From Kitagawia praeruptora (taxonomy: Eukaryota; Streptophyta; Magnoliopsida; Apiales; Apiaceae), in contig CM075345.1 in NCBI GenBank assembly GCA_037693485.1, positions 93,764,001-93,828,000 on the forward strand: 64,000 nt of DNA, in the 5' to 3' direction. Under the pieces are notes generated by a model. It had not been told where the DNA came from and ran no database searches. It saw nothing but the letters and a program-made list of their open reading frames with translations. Made by a program: the position numbers and the translations under genes. Below, piece after piece: positions 46,064 through 58,304 of the stretch. Each line of letters starts with the position of its first letter. Within the stretch, counting starts at the first letter, position 1.

Positions 46064-47359
46064 TGTTGAGTATAGAATACAGTAAAAGAATACAGAGGGG
46101 GGATGAATGGATTCTTGAACTTTTCTTTATTAAGTCTGTGTAGCAGATAAGTGTTTGTGTGTGCAAAGATGTAGGTGCGGATAAAGAACAACACAAGTCA
46201 CAATATCACTTTAATATAATGTATTATTAGATAAAGGTTGCTACAATCTGTGAATACAAATGATATTATTCTCAGCTTCGTTTTTCTCAGAGAGATATGT
46301 CTTACAATGAATACGAAAAACTTGACTCACAAAAAGTTAATTGCTAAGGAAGTGAGGCTGTATCCTTATAGAACATGGATACAACCTACTTACTACAAAT
46401 AAGGTAGCTAAAACAAATTACTTTCTAGTCTGTCTATCCTATTTGAGTAAGAGTCCAAACGGTTACAGATTTGACTTTGCAAAGCCTGTTCAGATCCACT
46501 TCTTTAGCCCTTTGTCTCTTCTATATCTCTCCAAGCTTCTTTGTAGGCTTTCCAGAGCACGTTACAGATTGAGGTCCATAAAGTGCATTGGCTTGTTGCA
46601 GGTTTCTGACTTGTACAATTTCTCCAGTATTTTGTCTCCAAGAATGTATTCGAGAAGTGACTAAGTAAGTGATTCGAGAACTAGAATTGACTTGATCGAT
46701 AACTCTGAGTTCTCGAACACTGTTATATTGACATACCGAATTACTTCTCGAATAGCTCTTTTTCATCAGGATTCCTTGAGTTATCGAATAGAACACTTGA
46801 CTTATCGAATCCTTGAGATATCGAATAGCTTTCTGAGTCCTTGAGATATCGAATGGAACTTTGACTTGTTGACTCCTTGAGAACTCGAATACCACTTTTG
46901 ACTTGTTGACTTCTTGAGTTCTCGAACAGAGTAATAGACATATCGAATCTCTGAGATATCGAATGAGATATCGAACAGTGTATTCAGAGATATCGAATAG
47001 TGTCTTCTGAGATATCGAATCCCTGACTTCTCGAATGCTAGACTTCTCGAATAGACAAATGTACTTCTCGAATTGGTACTTAGGCAAATTCTTCACTTTC
47101 TTCAAATCCCAACTGTGATTATTTGACAGTCTTTATCTCCTTGCTTGAGGCATGAACCTTGGAACTTCTTTCAATCATTATTTTTGACTATATAAGTACA
47201 GTTACACAACTAGGATTTGGTGTCTATTACAAGTACAGAACAAGTAGAGAACCTACAACTAGAGGTTCCCTCAGTTAAGAGGTCATGTAAGTAATGCAAA
47301 GCATTACAGACAATTAGGCTTGTTATTTGATGTAAACAGGCATGCCTCTGTGACTAACA
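46064..47359 (-). repeat. 3' LTR of SIRE element 1, with TTCnnGAA motifs
   Basis: It is 1,296 bp long. Between 46640 and 47080 the sequence is dominated by short words such as 'ttctcgaata', 'ttcgagaact' and 'atatcgaatag'. Eight exact TTCnnGAA palindromes lie at 46649, 46673, 46710, 46745, 46919, 47028, 47044 and 47064. TTCnnGAA is the two-unit core of a heat-shock element. Short open frames here are not genes. Confidence 0.88.
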
Positions 47360-47509
47360 ATCTCCCCCAAATTGTGAGTAAGACCCTTAGTCACAATTTT
47401 ATGTCTGATAACAAGCCTAACATACATAAAGATAAAACTTTAAAAGTACAGGTATGTAGATTGATTGAAGAAAGTACTTAGAAGTATTCTTACAAGTTAT
47501 GAGAAACTA

Positions 47510-50500
47510 CTAGCCATATCCTTTTGGATTCATCTCTTGAGCTTTGTCTTGCAGATTCTCATTTTTCATCTTCTCTTCAGCTTCTTTGGCTTTCTTCTTT
47601 GCATTTTCCTCCATGGCAAGAATAATGTCTTCCATTGCAGTGAGTTCTTCAATTAGAGGGGAGCCTGACAAATCCTTGAGTACTTCATTCAGCTGTTTCT
47701 CAGAATAAGAACTGATATAGTCCATTCTAATCTTTACATTTCTACCATATTTCTTGTACTCAATGATGTAAGGATTAAACTTGACTCTGCACAGACCCAT
47801 AGCTCTCAATTCATCAGCCTTAGCTTCCATTGCAGCCAACTCCTCCTCCCTTTTCTTTAGTAGCTCTTCACTATTCTTTTTCCTTTCTACCTGGTGATCT
47901 CTTTTCATTTTAACAAAGTCAATTAACTCCAGCTTCCATATCCTTTCCACTCTGTCTTCAGAATCCAACATTGCAATTATCCTTTCTATATCATATAGCC
48001 TGCCCCAGTGCTGACATGTTCCTTGTCTGAATTTCTTCTGTCTTCCATCAGTATATTTAATTTCAAGAAAATCATCAACAATGGCAACATGATAGATTCT
48101 CTGAGCCCATAGGAACTGCAGTTGGTCTTCATCATAGTTTTCATCCAGAGGTGGTAGGTTCAATCCTGGAATAATTGTCAGTGCCTTTGACTTGGATAAC
48201 TTCACCCTTCTTGCAGCATGCTTAAATTTACTCATCTTTACATGGTTGCTTGGCAGAAATTTTTGACCTTTGTTGGTAGACCATAGTAGTATTCCATTAG
48301 CAGTTTGCTTTCTGAAACCTACACATGGTTTCTTGACTTGAATCTTCTTCTCTTCTTGAGGTGGCAAAACAGTTGCAGAAGCCATTGAATCAGATTTTGG
48401 TAGGTCATTACTAACAGTATTCACCCTAGACTCAGAGTCTTGTGTTGTGGTGAGGTTACTGCTAGCAATGCCTAAGACTTGCTGTTTTCCAATCTTCCTC
48501 TCATAGATTTTGCCTTGGTCATCATCATTTTTCTTGTCCTTGCTATCTTTCTTCTTCTCACTTTTACCATCCTTATCACTCCTGTAATGACTTCTCCTCC
48601 CATCACTTTTATCATCATCTTTATCATCCTTATTCCTCCTAGGCTGAGCCATTTCTGGAATTACACCAGTAGCAATGAATGATCTTAGGATGTGTAGTGC
48701 TTCCAACTTTTCAGCAGTTCTGACTCCACCCTTCTTTTGTAGCTGATTAACAACAACAATAATGAGTCTGTGGTTTCGAGGGGTGAGATCACTGGGAATA
48801 ACTAACTGATTAACATCTTGAATTCTTGTACCAGACTGATGGAAGATGGTTCTTGGTTTAATTCATACTTCAGGAAGTCTAGCTTGTTGACCATTTCTCA
48901 GTTCAGTGTACAGACTCCTGTTGTTCTCCCTTTTCTGCTCAATTAATTCCAAGATGGCATCAATCTCAATGAATTTAAGGGCTTTCAATGTGTCAATAGA
49001 TAGGTGCCATATCTTGCCATTGGCCACCATCATGATTTCCCTGAGATAGATTTGATTCAGCTTCCTTGGAATTACTGTTAGATAATCAATTTGGTCTTTG
49101 AGGCTTCTCCTGTACAACAAGGCATCTCCTCCTACCTTTGCCTTTGAGACTTACAGAAACTTCAAGAAAGCAACATCATGATAAGTCTCTGAATTTGCTA
49201 CTTCTATCAGCTTGGCCTCAGTGATCACACTAGCTTCCACTGGGTCATCCTCATGTCTAGGGTTATGAACTAGGTTACTTGGCATGGACCCTACCACCAC
49301 TGTAGTAGTGATAGTTTGCTTTTGGCCACTAGGTGTAGTGATATGCACAGGTGGTAGAGTGACCACTGGCAGAGAGGATGGAGGTTCATCAACCTTGGAT
49401 TTGCCTTTGCCTGGCACTTGGGTTAGAGATTTAGATGCCCTTTGGTGACTACCCTCATTTATCTTTATACCTTCCTCCTTAGGTTTCTCCCCCTTTGTAT
49501 TTGAATTCCTTGTCCTCTTCTCCCCCTTAGGCTTGTTGTCAGGCACAGAGGCTTTAGAAGTGACCTTTGGGTTTGAAGATTCTTCAGGTAGAGGGAGACC
49601 CATATGCTTCATCATAGCAGCCAACATAGATTGCTGATGCAGAAGGACATCAGCTGTGGTGGTTGCTTGAGTATCCAATTGATTAGTAAGAAGTGCAACC
49701 TTTTCTGTAAGATGAGCATTAGATTCTTTGAGAGACACCACCTCCTTCTCAAGAGTATCCACTTTAGAGAATAGCTCATGTGCCCTGAAAGCAGACAAGG
49801 ATTGATCTTGCAGTCTCTTCACCTCATACTTTGACAGTTCATGCACAGGGACTTCAGTCACTAGCCTGTCTCCATAAAGATTTTTGAACATTGTCCTCAG
49901 CATGGCATTGGATGTGACAGTCTGATCAGATAGAGTTTGAAATTTATATCCTAGACCTGTGACTGAATCTTTTAGAAGAGCCAAACCATGGTCCATCTTG
50001 GTGCATGTAGATTTGCATTCCAGTATGTCCTTGATTACAGTCTCCAACTTTTGGAATTTGACCTCAAAAGCTCTCTTTATCTCCTTCACCTCCTGGGTTG
50101 TGGCTTGACATACACCATTAATTTCTGTTTTGAGACCCTTTCCAAGGTAGTGTGTAGCCTTGAGAATGCCCTTGTAGTTGTCATTAACTACTTCATACAC
50201 CTCACTAGGGGAGAGAGATTTGGCATTTGACCCTAGTGCAGTGACGTACTCTTCTCTGATGTACTGGAGGCCTTCTGAGAGAGGTATGTCATATTTTCCT
50301 TGCAGCCAGGCATCTACATTGCCATCTCTCTCAGTATCCTCCACTATCTTAGCCTTTTGCATCTCCACATCATCTCTGTGGCATAAAAGAATGGCTTCAT
50401 AATCTGGATTTGGCATGTTGGCAGTGAGAAGGTGCTGAGCAATCTTTGTGAACTCAGGGATCTGATCCACAATTAAGCTTTGAAGTGCTTCAATCGTTAA

Positions 50501-52266
50501 TTGTTGTGGAATAGACCCTGATCCTGAAGCACTGTCATGGTGCACAGGCTTCAGCCATTGTGACATAAAGTCAGAACTAGAGCTAGGCAAGCTAGACTCC
50601 TCAGTTACAGATGCAACTTCTGTAACCGGATGAATTGACTCTACTACTGGTGTCTCCACAGAAGTGGGATGAGTTACACCAGCCGTTGACACAGGCACAG
50701 AGTCTCTAGTGAAAACTAGTGAATCCTCTGTGTTTGTGATGGTGTCATTAGGATATGCCCCAGCATGCATTCCCTCACCATCTAAATGTGGGTCCTGGGT
50801 GGTGAGCAAAGTGTCATGCACTAAGTCACTTGAAATCATTGGCTCATCAAGAGAAAAGAATTCTTGATGATCAATGCCTTACTCCTCAATTGCTTGAGTT
50901 GCAGGCTGCAAAGAAATTTGAGTGGAAGATTCTGGAAGAGGAGTGTCTTGTAGATTAGAGTTGGGCAACTCCCCTTGAGAGATAGAAGGAGTTTCAATTG
51001 TGATGTGCTCTCCACTCATTGTAGTGCCAGCCTTATCACTCCCATGTGCTGACTCTATACAAGTAGGTGCATTGGGGAGGATGCTTGATTCTATAGATGC
51101 ACCCTGTTGAGAGGATACATCTAGTAAACTGTTTACCCCTGATTTTACAACTTCATCCATTTGTGTGACTGAAGAGGTGGTTTTAGTTTTTTTCTTCTTT
51201 GGCCTGATTAGGGGTGACTCAGGTGCCTCACTTCCTAATTCTACAACCAATGCTGCTTCAGATAAAATGGTTAAAGGTGCAGAAGCAAACTGTTTTCTCT
51301 TCTTCTCCTTTTTACTAACATCACCCTTTTGAGAGGATGATGAAGTTGGCTTAGTGTTTGGTAGAGTGTTTGGTTGAGGTGGTTGGTTAGCAGACCCTGG
51401 GTTAGTACTATGTTCTACTTGTTTGGGTCTGGCTAACTCAGATTTGGAGGCAAATGTTGGCAAGTTGTGAGGGTAAGACTCAAATAACTTCTACATATGG
51501 GAAGTTATTACAAGCCTTACATCCACATCATTCCTAGTACCCAAATTACAAAAATGAGTTTGGTCATGGATCTAGGGTAGCCTAATCTACTTTTATCTAA
51601 ACTAGGTAAATCAGCCACATTTTTATCTAGATAATTAAGTACAGACTGAATAAACCTAGGAAAGAAGATATCATTACCTCTCTTGGTTGTGTTCTTACCA
51701 AGTTTTCCATAGAGTTCCTGCATTATGAGCTTTCCAACATCAATTTTCCTATCATAGGCAAGTGAGTAGCATATCTGTTGAACAAGAGCACTTAGTTGGT
51801 CAAAGCTGGATTTCCTTCCACTGAATACTTGCAGGAGAGTGGCAAACACATAGCTCCACTCTTTTCGCAGATGTGCCCGTTTTAGATTTCCAACCTTGAT
51901 GGTGTCTGAGTACCTTATTAGTTCAAAGAATTCCACTAGTTGATCATCTGTTACAAGGCCATCATACTCATTTTGGTGAAGACCCAGGGCCTTGCTCATG
52001 TCCTCAGAAGTGATGCTGAACTCTTTACCAAGTATCTTGCAGTTAATGATATAACCCAGACTGCCATCATCTAGAGCAACTGTTTCTGTAATGGCAGTAT
52101 TCCAAAATTGCTCCAGAATGTCTAGATATAGAGTTGGGTTGGCCGTAAGTGCTTCTTTGATATAAGATTCAGACATCCATTTGACGAAACACTTGTAGTT
52201 AGCATTTGGGGCTTCGACATCACTTGAGATAGCAATGAAGTTAGTGTTGAATTTCACAGTTGCCAT
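47510..52266 (-). pseudogene. large extra reading frame downstream of pol, SIRE element 1
   Basis: Open blocks at 52266-51517, 51463-50879, 50839-49151, 49120-48863 and 48706-47510 read as one gene of roughly 1,550 codons broken by small changes. Block 1 is a folded domain (MATVKFNTNF, EALTANPTLYLDILEQFWNT, EFSITSEDMSKALGL). Block 2 is Ser/Thr/Pro-rich with a basic RPKKKKTKT patch. Block 3 has a coiled coil (about 49,650-49,850) and a Lys-rich tail. The last block opens with a charged KDDKDDDKSDGRRS run and ends in a conserved domain (DEDQLQFLWAQRIYHVAIV) and a second coiled coil. Such frames are known from SIRE-type elements, often called env-like; its role is not established. No clear membrane helix was seen. 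A one-base loss near 51547 and a stop near 51495 break it. Confidence 0.7.
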
Positions 52267-53117
52267 TGATTCGAAGAGAGGAGAAAAGAGAATGAAGGTT
52301 GAAGAAGAAATTTGTCTTTTAGCAGTTAGGGTTTTCAGGGGTTTTGGGAGCTTTGATACTTGAAAAATCGAATGAAATGAATCGAATAGATGTGAAATTG
52401 TATAAGTATGAAGTACTTGAATTGTCGATTAGATGTATGTTTTGTATCGACAAGTCAAGCATTCGAGAAGTAGAAAACAACTATTCGATAAGTCAAGAAA
52501 GGCTTATTCGATAACTCAAGCAGGTTGAAAACTCACAGCTGGCAGCTATCTAACTTAGAATAAAATTCTAAATTAGGTAAAATGTGTTTTTATGAGTGAA
52601 TTAAAATTTTAGACAAAAGTCCAAAACTGGTTAAGATTCAGCGAGAATTCAGCCTTTTCAAATGATTCGAGAACTCAAATATAGTATTCGAGAACTCAGT
52701 CAATAGAGAACTAAAACACTATATTCGAGAAGTCAAGAATACCTCTATTCGATAACTCTAAAAGTCTCTATTCGAGAACTCGAGAGTGCTCTAATGAGAC
52801 TTGTTAGAGATGTCGAATAGTGAATCACTCGAGAAGTCTAACTTATCGAAATATACTCATCACTCACAAAAATTAATTTTCACTATCTTTTAAAATTCAC
52901 CAGCCATATTCATTCAAGAATATTCTAGCAAATTAAACATTGATTCTCTCAAAATTTCATAGAAATTTCAAGTTAACAAGAAAATATGATTTTCCAACAT
53001 ATGCAACAGATTTGAAATATTTATAAATCATACTTCAGCCAACACTTACTCCAAAGATATTGAGAATTTTGATAAAGTAAGTGTTTACTGCTGCAACAAT
53101 CTAGATGTTGTATTCAC
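52267..53117 (-). promoter_or_regulatory. spacer between pol and the extra frame, with TTCnnGAA motifs
   Basis: The stretch holds no coding sequence. Between 52360 and 52860 it carries the same word family as the LTR, including TTCGAGAA at 52472, 52666, 52687, 52724 and 52771, plus many 'ttcgataactc' variants. It sits immediately upstream of the extra frame's start codon, so an internal promoter is one possible reading. Confidence 0.5.
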
Positions 53118-53830
53118 CTAGCCAAAATCTGAAGAATTCAGCATTCCAATCTCACTAACCAACCTTGTGAAGGTGGCTTCATCTAATGGCTTAGTGAATA
53201 TATCAGCTAGTTGTTTATCTGTAGAGACATAATGCAACTCAATGGTTCCATTAATTGCATGTTCTCTAATGAAATGATATCTGATGTCAATGTGCTTTGT
53301 CCTAGAATGATTGACAGGATTGGCAACTATAGAGATTGCACTTGTGTTATCACACATGATTGGAATTCTTTCCAACACAAGTCCATAATCCCTAAGTTGA
53401 TTTCTAATCCAAAGCACTTGAGCACAGCAACTTCCAGCAGCTATGTATTCAGCCTCAGCTGTAGAAGTTGACACAGATTGTTGTTTCTTGCTATACCAAG
53501 AGACTAACCTTTGTCCAAGAAACTGGCAGCTACCTGAGGTGCTTTTTCTATCCACTCTGCATCCAGCATAATCAGCATCAGAATAACCAACCAGATTGAA
53601 CCTGTGTCCTTAGGATACCATAAACCCAAGTTTGGAGTGCCCTTCAGATATCTAAAGATCCTCCTTTTTATAGCAATCAAATGTGATTCTTTTGGATTTG
53701 ATTGAAACCTTGCACACAAGCATGTAGCAAACATGACATCTGGCCTACTTGCAGTGAGATAGAGTAGAGAACCAACCATGCCTCTGTAGACTGAGATATC
53801 TACCTTCTTGCCTTTAGCATCTTCATCCAA
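53118..53830 (-). pseudogene. SIRE element 1 reverse transcriptase tail and RNase H
   Basis: The first part (53830-53504) begins in the reverse transcriptase thumb (VDISVYRGMVGSLLYLTASR). The second (53555-53118), after a frame change near 53,600, is RNase H with DRKSTSGSCQFLG, AEAEYIAAG and HIDIRYHFIREH. The reverse transcriptase palm with its DD site is missing, removed by the deletion that joins integrase to this segment at about 53,845. Confidence 0.85.
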
Positions 53831-54762
53831 TTTAGTGGCTGAGAAATCCCATTCTCTTTGCAGAATGCTTCAAGCATGGCATTTCTGAACTCTGTTCCAT
53901 TATCACTTCTCAGTGCAATCACACTTGCATTGTTGGCCTTTGCTTCCTTGTCAACTTTCTTTATGTGCTCAATGATTACTTGTGGAGTCTCATCTTTTGA
54001 TGCCAGAAATTCCACCCATGTACACCTTGTAAAGTCATCAACCATCACCAAGGCATACTTCTTTCTTCCTAGTGACATGACATTGACAGGCCCAAACAAA
54101 TCCATATGAATGAGTTGCAGGGGCTTGGTTATTGATGTCATTGTCTTTGACTTGTGGCTTGATCTTTTCATTTTTCCCTTTTGACAAGCCTCACACACTC
54201 CTTCTTGACAGAACTCGAGTGTGGGCATGCCTCTCACTAACTCTCTTTTGACTATAGAATTAATGGCTTTGAAGTTCAGGTGTGATAATTTCTTGTGCCA
54301 CAGCCAACAGTCTTCATTTGATGCTTTTGAGTAGAAGCAACAAATTTTGTCCTTGTTTGTAGAGTCCATATTGGCTACAAACAGGCTTCCTTTTCTTACT
54401 CCGGATAGAGCAAAATCACCAGTCTTCTTGTGGGTGATCAAACATTCATCTTTGTCAAAATTCACCTTGAATCCTCTATCAATAAACTGACCAACACTTA
54501 GCAGATTATGCTTGAGTCCCTTGACTAGTGCTACATCTTCAATGATGACATTACCAACTTTCAACTTGTCATATCCCAATGTCTTACCCATGCTGTCATC
54601 TCCAAAAGCAACCATTGGGCCAGCCTTTTCCTCATACTGTGATAGCAGGGCCATATCACCAGTCATATAATTTGAGCATCCACTGTCCAAGATCCCCATG
54701 ACTTTCTTTTCACTTTCTTTGCCCTGCAAACACAATGGTATTACTTCTCCTTTGGTACCCAA
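53800..54762 (-). pseudogene. SIRE element 1 protease and truncated integrase
   Basis: Protease is shown by GILDSGCSNYMTGD, with the catalytic DSG. The integrase zinc site follows (WLWHKKLSHLNFK, then CEACQKGKMKRSSH), then the core with MDLFGPVNV, DDFTRCTWVEF and RSDNGTEF. The frame breaks off just after KENGIS, before the catalytic Glu, and continues into reverse transcriptase thumb sequence in another frame. The element therefore lost the end of integrase and most of reverse transcriptase in one deletion. Confidence 0.87.
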
Positions 54763-57235
54763 ACAAGTTTGGGTCCATATGACTTAGAAACAGTTTTATC
54801 ATAACCAACATGCCTATCAACTTTCTTGGTGTTAGTCTTTTTGTCACTGTTAGAAGTCTTAGAACCTGAGGTCTCAGACTTAGGTGACAGAGGTACCTTC
54901 CTAGCTTTAGGAGGACTTGAAGACTTTGACCTTGCGTAGTGTGTGTGAGAATTGTGACTGATACAACCATCAATGAACTGCCTTCTCAAATTGAAACAAC
55001 TAGTCATAACATTTATATTGCATGGCATACAGTCAAATTTATCACAAAATGGTGCATCTCTATGTCTTAGAGGCACAGAGCAGTCATAGAAAGGTTTGGG
55101 CACACTACCAACAGGTTTCTTGCATGCATGAGTTAGATGATTGGTACTAAAACAGTTCTGACAAGTTTTCCTAGGGGCACTAGGAATATAAGCCTAGTTA
55201 TTATCTTTGTTAATCCCTAACTTGCCATTTCTATTCTGTCTCTTCTTAGTCACTTTCTTCTCTGATTCACTCTTCCCAGCTAAAACAAACTTAACAAACT
55301 TCTTAGGTCCTGACCTATCACCTACTGGCTCCTTGGCTTTTGACTTGACACTCTCACTCTTAGAGGATGCTTGTTGTTCATTGGATTGTGCCTCATCCTC
55401 ATTATTCAACATTTGCTTGATGAGTAAGGCATTCTCATCAATTTCAAATGTTGATTCTTTAAAAATTGGATTTTCAGTCTTTTTCAAAATGTGAGGCACT
55501 TCCCCATGAACAGCTGTGTCATCTTGAATGACAGCATAGACTTTTCTCTGTTTAAGAGTGCCATAATCAAGTCCAATAGCAGCCTTGGGTTTAGCTTCAA
55601 TTTTCTGATAGTAGGATTGCACTAGACCAGATGATTTCTTGAAAGTTTTCAGTTTGAATTCATTTTCAGCTAATTCATCCCTAAGAGCCTTTTCAACTTG
55701 ACTAGCACACAAAACCTTATTTTGCAGATATTCAACTTCTTTCTTAAGGTTTTCTACTTGCATAGCAGTTAGCTCAAGTTCCTCATTCTTTTTGATTAAC
55801 ATTTCATTTCTAGTAGACAGTTTAGTAATCTCTTCATTAGCAGCTGTCATACTAGTATGAATGTTAAACATCTCAACAGATAGTTGTTCAATCATGCATT
55901 TATACTCAGAAACAGACATGTCTATAGTAGTGAGAGATGGTACCTGAGGTTCTGATGGAGATGTGTCATCCTTGGAATTGGCCATCAAGGCATAATTACA
56001 AAATTCTTGTTCCTCTCCATCACTGTCAGAATCATCCCAACACTTCCCTTTAGCTATGTAGGCCTTACCTTGTGTCTGCTTTTTCAGAAGGGCCTCATAC
56101 TTAGCTTCGAGCTCAAGATAATCTCTATCCTTCTTTTTAGGCTTCTTGCATTCACTGGCAAAATGTCTTAGGTCATTGCATCTATAAAACCTTACAGATG
56201 ACCTATCCACATGGCTGGTTTTGAACTTAGTCTTGTTTTGTTTCACAGGTGCCTTGTTCTTGTTGAATGAATGGTTTTGGGTTTGAAGGGTTGATTCCTC
56301 TTGAATCTGATGTTTGGAAATTTTCTGGCCATGAAAGCATATGAAGTGTTTTCCATCCCATCTAGTTCTTCAAGAGTATAGAACTCATCTTCCTCCTTCT
56401 CCTCAACAAGTTCACTTAACTCAGCTTCAGTTTCTTCATCATCTACCACTTCCTCTATCCTCAGTTGGCTTGTAGATGCTTCTAGGTCTTGAATAGATTT
56501 ATTGACAATCAAGGCACATGATGTATTTATCATTCTGCCTTGGTTGGCTTGAATAGCCTTTTTCTGAAGCAACTCAAGCTCATGAGTCTTTAAAACCCCA
56601 TAGAGCACATCATAAGTGACTTTGTTCAAATCTCTTTCCCTTGGAGAAATGACCCTTTGCTCTAGATGATTTGGTGAAGATAGCAGAAACTTCATGTTCA
56701 ATTCCTTGGTGCTGTAAACCTTGCCATTCATTTGCAACTCAGTAACTAGCTTGTGAAATCTCTCAAACATCTCAGTGATGCTTTCCTTGGGCTGTGCCAT
56801 GAAAGCTTCATACTATGTGACCAGTATCTGTTTCTTGTTCTCTCTGACCTCATCAGTTCCTTCACATAACACCTCAATGTGATCCCACATTTCTTTGGCA
56901 GTGGTACATGAAGCAATGTTTGTAAACATTGACATGTCCATGGAATCTATAATCAGCAACATGAGGTGATTGTCAAGGGCAACCATCTCCTTTTCTGATT
57001 CTGTCCATTTGGATGGATCCTTAGCCACATAAGATCTTGGAATAGTAGTGGTTCCAACAGTCTTTTCTGGAATCTCCTGTTGAGGAACAAATGGACCATT
57101 CTTGAGAATCTCAGGATACAAATGATGAGATGCTTTGATGAACAACTGCATCTTGATCTTCCAGAGGTTGTAGTTTTCTTTGTTAAACTTATGGACTTTC
57201 ACCGTTCCTGTGGTCTTTGGTGTATTCGAACTCAT
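54741..57235 (-). pseudogene. SIRE element 1 gag
   Basis: Translation likely starts at Met 57235 (MSSNTPKTTGTVKVHKF). The capsid region (UBN2-type) includes NYNLWKIKMQLFI and AKEMWDHIEVLCEGTDEVRE. It is broken by an in-frame TAG at 56815-56813, a frame change near 56,245 and a stop near 55,195. The first zinc knuckle reads FYRCNDLRHFASEC and has lost its first Cys. A second, CQNCFSTNHLTHAC at about 55,165, is complete. Between them lies a long coiled coil (about 55,850-55,650), a common feature of this lineage. Confidence 0.85.
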
Positions 57236-57280
57236 GATCGTTTTTCTATTTTTGAATAAATAGCCCGCTCTGATACCACT

Positions 57281-58294
57281 TGTTGAGTATAGAATACAGT
57301 AAAAGAATACAGAGGGGGGGGTGAATGGATTCTTGAACTTTTCTTTATTAAGTCTGTGTAGCAGATAAGTGTTTGTGTGTGCAAAGATGTAGGTGCGGAT
57401 AAATAACAACACAAGTCACAATATCACTTTAATCTAATGTATTATTAGATAAAGGTTGCTACAATCTGTGAATACAAATGATAGTATTCTCAGCTTCGTT
57501 TTTCTCAGAGAGATATGGCTTACAATGAATATGAAAAACTTGACTCACAAAAAAGTTAATTGCTAAGGAAGTGAGGCTGTATCCTTATAGAACATGGATA
57601 CAACCTACTTACTACAAATAAGGTAGCTAAAACAAATTACTTTCTAGCCTGTCTATCCTATTTGAGTAAGAGTCCAAACGGTTACAGATTTGACTTTGCA
57701 AAGCCTGTTCAGATCCACTTCTTTAGCCCTTTGTCTCTTCTATATCTCTCCAAGCTTCTTTGTAGGCTTTCCAGAGCACGTTACAGATTGAGGTCCATAA
57801 AGTGCATTGGCTTGTTGCAGGTTTCTGACTTGTACAATTTCTCCAGTATTTTGTCTCCAAGAATGTATTTGAGAAGTGACTAAGTAAGTGATTCGAGAAC
57901 TAGAATTGACTTGATCGATAACTCTGAGTTCTCGAACACTGTTATATTGACATACCGAATTACTTCTCGAATAGCTCTTTTTCATCAGGATTCCTTGAGT
58001 TATCGAATAGAACACTTGACTTATCGAATCCGTGAGATATCGAATAGCTTTCTGAGTCCTTGAGATATCGAATGGAACTTTGACTTGTTGACTCCTTGAG
58101 AACTCGAATACCACTTTTGACTTGTTGACTTCTTGAGTTCTCGAACAGAGTAATAGACATATCGAATCTCTGAGATGTCGAATGACCGTCTTATCTTCTT
58201 GCTTATCTTCAACTGTGATTATTTGACAGTCTTTATCTTCTTGCTTGAGGCATGAACCTTGGAACTTCTTTCAAGCATTATTCTTGACTTTATA
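57281..58294 (-). repeat. truncated 5' LTR joining two SIRE elements
   Basis: It matches the 3' LTR from its inner end to about 58,165, lacks the block corresponding to about 46,963-47,108, then resumes to about 58,294. There it stops about 170 bp short of the LTR end. It then joins, through about 25 bp of filler, coding sequence of a second element at about 58,319. The filler repeats the word 'ttcaagcattattc' found 33 bp earlier. Confidence 0.85.
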
Positions 58295-58304
58295 ATGGCA
58301 TTAT

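Larger units (their letters stand above)
46064..58294 (-). mobile_element. SIRE/Maximus-type Copia retrotransposon, element 1
   Basis: The 3' LTR is 46064-47359 (1,296 bp), starting TGTTAGTCAC in element orientation, with polypurine tract ttgggggaga (plus-strand 47361 onward). The primer site TGGTATCAGAGC (57279-57268 on the minus strand) matches initiator-Met tRNA. The 5' LTR starts at 57281 but is truncated near 58294 and lacks an inner block of about 150 bp. Order on the minus strand: gag with two zinc knuckles, protease, integrase (cut), RNase H, then a very large extra frame. This layout and the long LTRs mark the SIRE/Maximus lineage. Counted by eye, the LTR parts shared differ at about 1%. 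A pol deletion makes it non-autonomous. Confidence 0.9.

Noticed and set aside
46443..47105. Frames in the SIRE LTR on both strands, including a 194-codon minus frame with 'RYLKDSISQ' repeats
   Set aside because: The repeats simply translate the TTCnnGAA and atatcgaata word arrays in non-coding LTR DNA; the same frames recur in the second LTR.
53211..55494. Plus-strand frames of 80-95 codons opposite SIRE gag and pol
   Set aside because: They lie antisense to clearly homologous retrotransposon domains and show no family features.
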